A stretch of 10,603 nt of DNA from Bacteroides sp. (GTDB taxonomy: Bacteria; Bacteroidota; Bacteroidia; Bacteroidales; SM23-62): contig JAUVKJ010000031.1 of NCBI GenBank assembly GCA_030592145.1, positions 1-10,603 of the forward strand, read 5' to 3'. Below the pieces are notes generated by a model. The model did not search any database and had not been told where the DNA came from. It saw only the letters and a program-made list of their open reading frames with translations. The position numbers and the translations under genes are program-made. Positions 7,035-10,603 of the stretch are shown here, one piece after another (positions within the stretch are counted from its first letter, which is position 1; each line of letters starts with the position of its first letter).

Positions 7035-8015
7035 ATGAAAATGAAAAGTATGTCGGATAAAATAGTATGTTTTCTCGCCTTAAGCATTATTCTTATATCA
7101 TGCGAAAAGAAAAACACTGACCCGGATAAGAATACTGGCACTGCATTTATTATTGCCTGTGATTCAGTTGCATTCGAAAGTGTATTACGGGAGATCCCCA
7201 CTAATTATATCGAAGCAGCACGCAATAATCTTCATATTGCTTACCAGCACACCTCTCATGGTACACATGTATCATACGGCTTGTTTGGACTACCTGATTA
7301 TAAAACCGGCGATGAAACACTGTTTGCCATATCAAATAATAATCCTCAAAGCGGAAAACTTGATTTCAGGGATAAAGCCATAGCTTCATATGCTGAACCC
7401 GGCACTGATGCCGCTGACCTAAGCAGGAATGAAACTGCTTTCATACAGGCAACAAGGAATTATCTTGATGATCAGGATAACTCGGAAATTAATGTTGTAA
7501 TGTGGAGCTGGTGCAATATAGCAGGGCATTATGTTGCTGTTAATTACCTTCCGGGCATGCAAACACTTATCAATGAGTACGGCGAAGGTGGAAGTAAGAT
7601 TGGAACAGGGGCAGGTCAGAGACCAAATGCTGTAACATTTATTTTCATGACCGGTCATGCTAATAAGGATAATAATGTCGGAGATAAGAAACCAAAGAAC
7701 CAGGCAGATTTAATTATTGATTATTGCATGGAAAACAAGTTTTACTGCCTGGATTATTACGGTATTGACACACATGATATGGATGGTAATTACTGGGAAG
7801 ATGCCGGTGATGACGGGAATTCCTCAACGGGAGGTAATTTCTATTCAGTCTGGCAGAATAGTCATTCAGTGGGTAATGGCTTTTATGAGAACAGATCCTC
7901 TCCCGGAGGAACTGTTACCTACGGCGCACATAATTCCCAGCATATCACAGCAAACCGGAAAGCTTATGCAATGTGGTATATCCTGGCGAGAATAGCAGGA
8001 TGGGACGGCAGTTGA
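7035..8015 (+). CDS. Lipoprotein with SGNH-hydrolase-like motifs
   Basis: This 326-residue protein has a lipoprotein signal peptide ending in the lipobox LISC, with lipidation at Cys23, so it is anchored in the periplasm or on the surface. The mature part carries a chain of conserved-looking blocks: HIAYQHTSHGTHV (67-79), NVVMWSWCN (153-161), FIFMTGHAN (203-210), YYGIDTHDMDG (241-251) and a C-terminal block from AHNSQH (298-303) to ARIAGWDG (318-325). I recall this block order from uncharacterised secreted bacterial proteins with an SGNH/GDSL-like fold, in which a late Asp/His pair would complete the active site; the usual GDS serine motif is not evident, and His/Ser of HTSHG could take its place. 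A polysaccharide esterase role is speculative. Met1, Met3 or Met6 could be the start; all give a working signal. Codon use is AT-richer than in the genes to its left. Confidence 0.82.
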   Translation: MKMKSMSDKIVCFLALSIILISCEKKNTDPDKNTGTAFIIACDSVAFESVLREIPTNYIEAARNNLHIAYQHTSHGTHVSYGLFGLPDYKTGDETLFAISNNNPQSGKLDFRDKAIASYAEPGTDAADLSRNETAFIQATRNYLDDQDNSEINVVMWSWCNIAGHYVAVNYLPGMQTLINEYGEGGSKIGTGAGQRPNAVTFIFMTGHANKDNNVGDKKPKNQADLIIDYCMENKFYCLDYYGIDTHDMDGNYWEDAGDDGNSSTGGNFYSVWQNSHSVGNGFYENRSSPGGTVTYGAHNSQHITANRKAYAMWYILARIAGWDGS

Positions 8016-8042
8016 TATGTTCAAATCCGGCCGTTAAGTTTA

Positions 8043-8071
8043 TTGTATTTTTATGTGCCATCTTAGTCTTG
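8043..8071 (+). promoter_or_regulatory. Possible promoter of the nucleotidyltransferase gene
   Basis: TTG at 8043-8045 is followed after 18 bases by TAGTCTTG (8064-8071), one mismatch from the Bacteroidota -7 element TAnnTTTG. The start codon lies 28 bases further on. AAAAGGAC near 8082-8089 is a weak ribosome-binding site. The spacing is one base short of ideal, so this is a weak call. Confidence 0.3.
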
Positions 8072-8098
8072 AAAAAGCTTTAAAAGGACTTCTGGTAA

Positions 8099-8362
8099 AT
8101 GGATCAAACAACAATAAATGAGATCATTCATTATCTTAAAGAATCACTTATTAATAGTGGTATTAAGGTTGATTCAATTGCGTTATTCGGTTCTGCATTA
8201 TCAGGAGATATGCATGATGAGAGTGATCTGGATCTAATAACAATATCAGAAGCTTTCAGGGATAAAGATATATTTGAACGCTCCAAATTAATGTACATAA
8301 ACCGGCTTTCCATGTATATGTCTATTTTTAGTGTACACACTATGTACATAGAATTATTTTAA
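8099..8362 (+). pseudogene. Truncated MNT-type nucleotidyltransferase (MntA-like antitoxin remnant)
   Basis: The first 65 residues match the minimal nucleotidyltransferase family: LFGSALSGDMHDESDLDLITIS (29-50) carries the GS motif (Gly31, Ser32) and the paired aspartates Asp43 and Asp45 of DLD, and the continuation EAFRDKDIFERSKLM is typical of Bacteroidota MntA-like proteins. In MNT-HEPN toxin-antitoxin pairs such a protein AMPylates and silences the HEPN RNase. After Met65 family similarity stops abruptly; a full protein would go on for roughly 35-70 more residues with the third catalytic aspartate. Instead residues 65-87 (YINRL, MYMS, VHTMYIELF) are simply the translation of TGTACAT repeats at 8291-8350. 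No HEPN gene follows. It is best read as a broken gene, although a short product could still be made. Confidence 0.72.
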
Positions 8363-8431
8363 TGTACATAAATCCTTGCTTTATGCACATAGTTTGTTAA
8401 GTTTGTACATGATTAATCATATTATGTACAA
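8291..8431. promoter_or_regulatory. Phased TGTACA operator-like array upstream of fic
   Basis: Eight short palindromic sites lie in 141 bp: ATGTACAT (8291-8298), TGTATA (8313-8318), GTGTACAC (8331-8338), CTATGTACATAG (8340-8351, a perfect 12-bp palindrome), ATGTACAT (8362-8369), ATGCACAT (8383-8390), TTGTACAT (8403-8410) and ATGTACAA (8424-8431). Six keep an exact TGTACA core and two have one changed base. Centre-to-centre distances are 21, 19, 11, 20, 21, 20 and 21 bp, so the sites fall on nearly the same face of the helix. The last two are mirror images flanking another perfect palindrome, ATGATTAATCAT (8409-8420). The array ends 12 bases before the fic ATG. This is the form expected of an operator bound cooperatively by a dimeric regulator; the regulator is not proven. 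Confidence 0.75.
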
Positions 8432-8443
8432 CAATATTTGATT

Positions 8444-9541
8444 ATGGCTAAGAATGATCCGGCAATCCCATACAATATCTTGCCAAAACTGCCTCCGAAA
8501 TTTGATTTGGAAACAAAGCTAATTATGAGAAAACTGGCCGGTGCCAGAGCTGCCTTAGCTGAAATGAAAGGAATAGGTGAAATTATACCAAATCAAGCCA
8601 TGCTTATTAACACGCTAATAATGCGAGAGGCAAAAGATAGTTCGGAAATTGAAAACATCGTTACAACCCAGGATGAACTGTACATTGCTTTTGCAACAAA
8701 ACAGAAAAATATCAATTCATTGATTAAAGAAGTTTTGAATTACAGGGAGGCATTATGGTTTGGATTCAATTTGATTAGAAAAAGGGAAATATTAACAACC
8801 AACGATATAACCAGTATACAGCAAAAAATAATTGAGAATAAGGCTGGTATTCGAACACAGCCCGGAACACAGTTAAAAAATACAGCAACCGGCAAAGTGA
8901 TATATACTCCGCCAGAAGGGGAAGATATAATACGTAATTTGTTGAAGAACCTTGAGGACTACATCAATATTGATAATGATGACATAGATCCCCTTATTAA
9001 AATAGCTGTGATTCATTATCAATTTGAATCCATACACCCCTATTATGATGGGAATGGAAGAGCAGGAAGGATTATCAATATTCTTTACCTGGTGATGAAA
9101 GGATTACTTGACATTCCAATTTTGTATCTAAGTTCCTATATCATCAAGAAGAAAAAGGACTATTATCGATTACTTTCTGAAATCAGGGATAAAGACAATT
9201 GGGAGGAATGGATCAATTATATCCTTCATGGAATTGAAGAAACAGCTAATCAAACAACAATCCTTATCAAGAAGATTAAAGAGTTATTGGAAGAAACTAT
9301 TGAAAAAGTAAAAACTGAATTGCCCTCTGTTTATTCAAAGGATTTGGTGGAAACCCTTTTTGAACAACCCTATTGCAGGGTTGCTTCAATAGTTGAGAAA
9401 GGTTTGTATGAAAGAAGAACAGCCATGAAATATTTACGAGAACTCGAAAGGATTGGTGTACTTAAAGCGGTCCCCAGAGGAAACCAAATATTATTCCTTA
9501 ATATAAGGCTGTACGATTTACTTAAACAAGACTATATTTAG
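8444..9541 (+). CDS. Fic-domain AMP-transferase with inhibitory helix and winged-helix C-terminus
   Basis: Fic enzymes transfer AMP (or another nucleotide part) from a nucleotide to hydroxyl side chains of target proteins. Here the 365-residue protein has the Fic motif HPYYDGNGRAGR at 198-209, with catalytic His198, Asp202, Asn204, Arg206 and Arg209; Tyr200 replaces the usual Phe. An N-terminal inhibitory motif SSEIEN (66-71, form [ST]xxxE[GN]) places Glu70 to block ATP binding, which makes it a class II, self-inhibited Fic like the Bacteroides and Shewanella enzymes. The N-terminal region IPYNILPKLPPKFDLETKLI is typical of that class. Residues about 296-361 (KDLVETLFEQPYCRVASIV to FLNIRLYDLL) form a winged helix-turn-helix likely to bind DNA. 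The ATG at 8444 is chosen over an in-frame TTG at 8438 because family homology begins with AKNDPAIPYN. It is probably regulated through the TGTACA array directly upstream. Confidence 0.94.
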   Translation: MAKNDPAIPYNILPKLPPKFDLETKLIMRKLAGARAALAEMKGIGEIIPNQAMLINTLIMREAKDSSEIENIVTTQDELYIAFATKQKNINSLIKEVLNYREALWFGFNLIRKREILTTNDITSIQQKIIENKAGIRTQPGTQLKNTATGKVIYTPPEGEDIIRNLLKNLEDYINIDNDDIDPLIKIAVIHYQFESIHPYYDGNGRAGRIINILYLVMKGLLDIPILYLSSYIIKKKKDYYRLLSEIRDKDNWEEWINYILHGIEETANQTTILIKKIKELLEETIEKVKTELPSVYSKDLVETLFEQPYCRVASIVEKGLYERRTAMKYLRELERIGVLKAVPRGNQILFLNIRLYDLLKQDYI

Positions 9542-9567
9542 ATACTATCTGAAGAGTAAAAAATATA

Positions 9568-9588
9568 ACCACTCCTTGAAAGAGTGGT
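9568..9588. terminator. Hairpin after fic, possible terminator
   Basis: ACCACTC (9568-9574) pairs perfectly with GAGTGGT (9582-9588) around the loop CTTGAAA. It lies 27 bases after the fic stop. No T tract follows on the plus strand; on the minus strand the foot runs into TTATATTTTTTACTC, so it might serve leftward transcription better. Its terminator role is uncertain. Confidence 0.4.
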
Positions 9589-9661
9589 CGAGAATGATCA
9601 TTGGTGGAGGCAAGGAAACAATTATCGAACCACCTTGAACAGGATATTCAACTACTTATAA
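9569..9661 (+). pseudogene. Possible 3' remnant of an unidentified gene
   Basis: In the frame ending at TAA 9659-9661 the translation reads ENDHWWRQGNNYRTTLNRIF then NYL, which has the look of a real protein C-terminus rather than random AT-rich translation. The frame opens only at 9569 after a stop and contains no ATG. The WxxQGxxYxTxLN pattern loosely recalls the ends of small antitoxin-like DNA-binding proteins (BrnA type W/F-x-x-QG-x-x-YQT-x-x-N), but I cannot place it. It would suit a broken small gene beside fic. Chance cannot be excluded at this length. Confidence 0.22.
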
Positions 9662-9667
9662 ATTTTG

Positions 9668-9688
9668 AATCGAATTTCAAATTCGATT
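9668..9688. repeat. Perfect 10-bp inverted repeat around one base
   Basis: AATCGAATTT at 9668-9677 and AAATTCGATT at 9679-9688 are exact reverse complements with a single C between them. The symmetry resumes beyond one mismatch (T9665-T9666 against A9690-A9691). The single-base centre makes a stable RNA hairpin unlikely at full length, so a binding site for a dimeric protein is more natural than a terminator. It is 126 bases downstream of the fic stop. Confidence 0.7.
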
Positions 9689-9856
9689 GAAGATTTATCA
9701 AAAAATGGAATAATTTTTCATTTATAGATTTCTCCATTAATTATTGATAAAGGCTTAAAAAATTATACTACTTGTTTTAGTCTTTGTTTTGAAAGTTTTC
9801 CCGTTGTTTTCCCAAAATGTAAATATTCACATGGGTAAAAAACCGGATCGAAACAC

Positions 9857-9887
9857 TTGACAATGAATAGGAAATAACGTAATTTTA
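9857..9887 (+). promoter_or_regulatory. Candidate Bacteroidota promoter of the VCBS-repeat gene
   Basis: TTG (9857-9859) is followed after 20 bases by TAATTTTA (9880-9887), the same -7 octamer and the same spacing as the candidate tonB promoter at 6763-6794. Transcription would begin near 9894, giving a leader of about 75 bases that includes the palindrome at 9925-9939. Confidence 0.4.
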
Positions 9888-9924
9888 TTACTTATTAGCT
9901 GAGCTTGGCTGAGAGTTACTCTTC

Positions 9925-9939
9925 TGTAACCTGGTTACA
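9925..9939. promoter_or_regulatory. Perfect palindrome in the leader of the VCBS-repeat gene
   Basis: TGTAACCTGGTTACA is two perfect 7-bp half-sites around a central T, ending 31 bases before the ATG at 9971, and overlaps a further palindrome TACATGTA (9936-9943). Position and symmetry fit an operator for a dimeric regulator acting downstream of the proposed start site. A GntR or similar regulator would be a guess; no regulator gene for it is visible here. Confidence 0.5.
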
Positions 9940-9970
9940 TGTATTTAATGTGATTGTAATACCCCACAAT

Positions 9971-10603
9971 ATGAAAACTTTTACACCTAAAATTCACATT
10001 GCTGTATCCTTGCTAATGTCTTTTGGTCATCTGACCGGGCAGGTTGCAGAAGATCCTATTACAAATATCTATAAGGTAGGCGGCTCTTCAGAGATATATA
10101 TTGCCTATTCAACTACCGGAAACAATTTCACCAAACAGGGAGTGCTGGATGTTCCGGAAAATCTGAATGATATTACCAAAAAGGAGGATGCTCAACAGTT
10201 CAAATTTATGGAAATCAGAAAAACTGCCACAGCCACAGGCGATTTTAATGGTGATGGCACTGATGATGTCGTAACCTTGCGGGATAATACTTCGGGAGGG
10301 ATTAAAATAACAATTCCGCTCCTGGGAGAAGATTTAATTATGAATGGCCAGAAGGAATATCTCCTGGAGGAACTAAATACAATGAATTATGAGCGGTTGA
10401 GGATCTGTACGGGTTATTTCGATCAGGATCCTCAGAATGAGTTTGCAATTTGTTATGGTGGCAAGGGAGAGACAATCAGGCTCTTGCTTTTCGAAACAGA
10501 TTCAGACCTGAACATTATACTGCTCGATTCATATAATGAGATAGCCTATTGTGACTACCACTTCGATATCTCAGCCGGTGACATAGATGGCGATGGAATA
10601 GAT
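9971..10603 (+). CDS. Exported FG-GAP/VCBS-repeat protein, 5' part only
   Basis: The frame from ATG 9971 is open for 211 codons to the right edge. Residues 1-24 (MKTFTPKIHIAVSLLMSFGH through GQ) form a signal peptide with cleavage likely near Gly23-Gln24. The mature part holds calcium-loop sequences of the FG-GAP/VCBS beta-propeller type: DFNGDGTDDV (91-100) and DIDGDGID at the edge (204-211), with a degenerate one, YFDQDPQNEFAI, at about 149-160. Their spacing of roughly 55 residues matches propeller blades. Such proteins are secreted or cell-surface and bind ligands or polymers; what follows the propeller (for example an enzyme or RHS region) is out of view. It has its own promoter candidate and a palindrome in the leader, so it is likely transcribed separately from fic. 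The C-terminus is missing. Confidence 0.85.
   Translation, partial: MKTFTPKIHIAVSLLMSFGHLTGQVAEDPITNIYKVGGSSEIYIAYSTTGNNFTKQGVLDVPENLNDITKKEDAQQFKFMEIRKTATATGDFNGDGTDDVVTLRDNTSGGIKITIPLLGEDLIMNGQKEYLLEELNTMNYERLRICTGYFDQDPQNEFAICYGGKGETIRLLLFETDSDLNIILLDSYNEIAYCDYHFDISAGDIDGDGID

Larger units (their letters stand above)
9542..9970. other. Gene-free palindrome-rich region between fic and the VCBS gene
   Basis: About 430 AT-rich bases with no credible complete gene. It contains a hairpin (9568-9588), the palindrome AATGATCATT (9593-9602), a possible coding remnant ending at 9661, a perfect inverted repeat (9668-9688), a candidate promoter (9857-9887), the direct repeat GCTGAG at about 9899 and 9909, and a palindrome at 9925-9939. 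Each is described separately where it can be supported. The density of remnants and palindromes fits a site of past recombination, but no target-site duplication or att pair was found. Confidence 0.5.

Noticed and set aside
8131..8349. Minus-strand 72-codon frame opposite the MNT remnant
   Set aside because: Its N-terminus is the repeat array read backwards and the rest is antisense to the GS-DLD region.
8291..8431. CRISPR array from repeated TGTACAT units
   Set aside because: Units are 6-12 bp palindromes with spacings near 12-14 bp, not 23-47 bp repeats with unique spacers, and no cas gene is near.
8438..8443. TTG start two codons upstream for fic
   Set aside because: ATG at 8444 begins the family-typical AKNDPAIPYN sequence and the TTG adds only two unmatched residues.
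9568..9661. tRNA or attachment site from GAGTGGTCGAG and the CCACC end
   Set aside because: The segment has no acceptor, D, anticodon and T-arm set, and no second copy flanks an island within the window.
7035..10603. Insertion sequence or integrase-driven mobile element
   Set aside because: No transposase or recombinase frame, and no terminal inverted repeats with target duplication were seen; only composition and palindromes hint at mobility.

Overview
The window looks like a chromosomal piece of a Bacteroidota bacterium, probably near the Bacteroidales or a related marine/sediment lineage. The signs are a large lamin-tail-domain exported protein, a TonB with the Bacteroidota architecture, an HflX gene beside a Bacteroidota-type lipoprotein, promoter-like TTG-N20-TAATTTTA elements instead of sigma70 boxes, and mostly absent Shine-Dalgarno sequences. 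No rRNA, tRNA, insertion sequence, transposase or CRISPR array was seen.

Left part (1 to about 6.75 kb, moderately GC-rich, ordinary chromosome). A very long minus-strand frame (2311 down to 1, running off the left edge) encodes an exported protein with two lamin-tail domains and Ig-like linkers. Divergent from it is asd (aspartate-semialdehyde dehydrogenase, 2390-3385). The convergent gap after asd holds a GC-rich hairpin and a 17-bp direct repeat. Next come two minus-strand genes in one likely operon: a conserved lipoprotein (5909-4737) followed 28 bp later by the ribosome-associated GTPase hflX (4708-3515), whose start has an unusually strong Shine-Dalgarno. A tonB-family gene (6741-6058) has its own promoter candidate and a textbook intrinsic terminator.

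Right part (about 6.95 kb to the end, clearly AT-richer, accessory in character). It holds a lipoprotein of an SGNH-hydrolase-like type (7035-8015), a truncated MNT-type nucleotidyltransferase (8099-8362), a Fic AMP-transferase with inhibitory helix and C-terminal winged helix (8444-9541), a gene-free stretch of about 430 bp rich in perfect palindromes, and the start of an exported FG-GAP/VCBS-repeat protein (9971 to the right edge).

The most interesting signal is an array of TGTACA palindromes at 8291-8431. Eight sites, six with an intact core, have centres mostly 20-21 bp apart, that is, two helical turns. The array begins exactly where the nucleotidyltransferase gene loses its family sequence and ends a dozen bases before the Fic start codon. 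It looks like a helically phased operator array for the Fic gene, perhaps bound by the Fic protein's own winged helix, with the remains of an MNT toxin-antitoxin gene just upstream.
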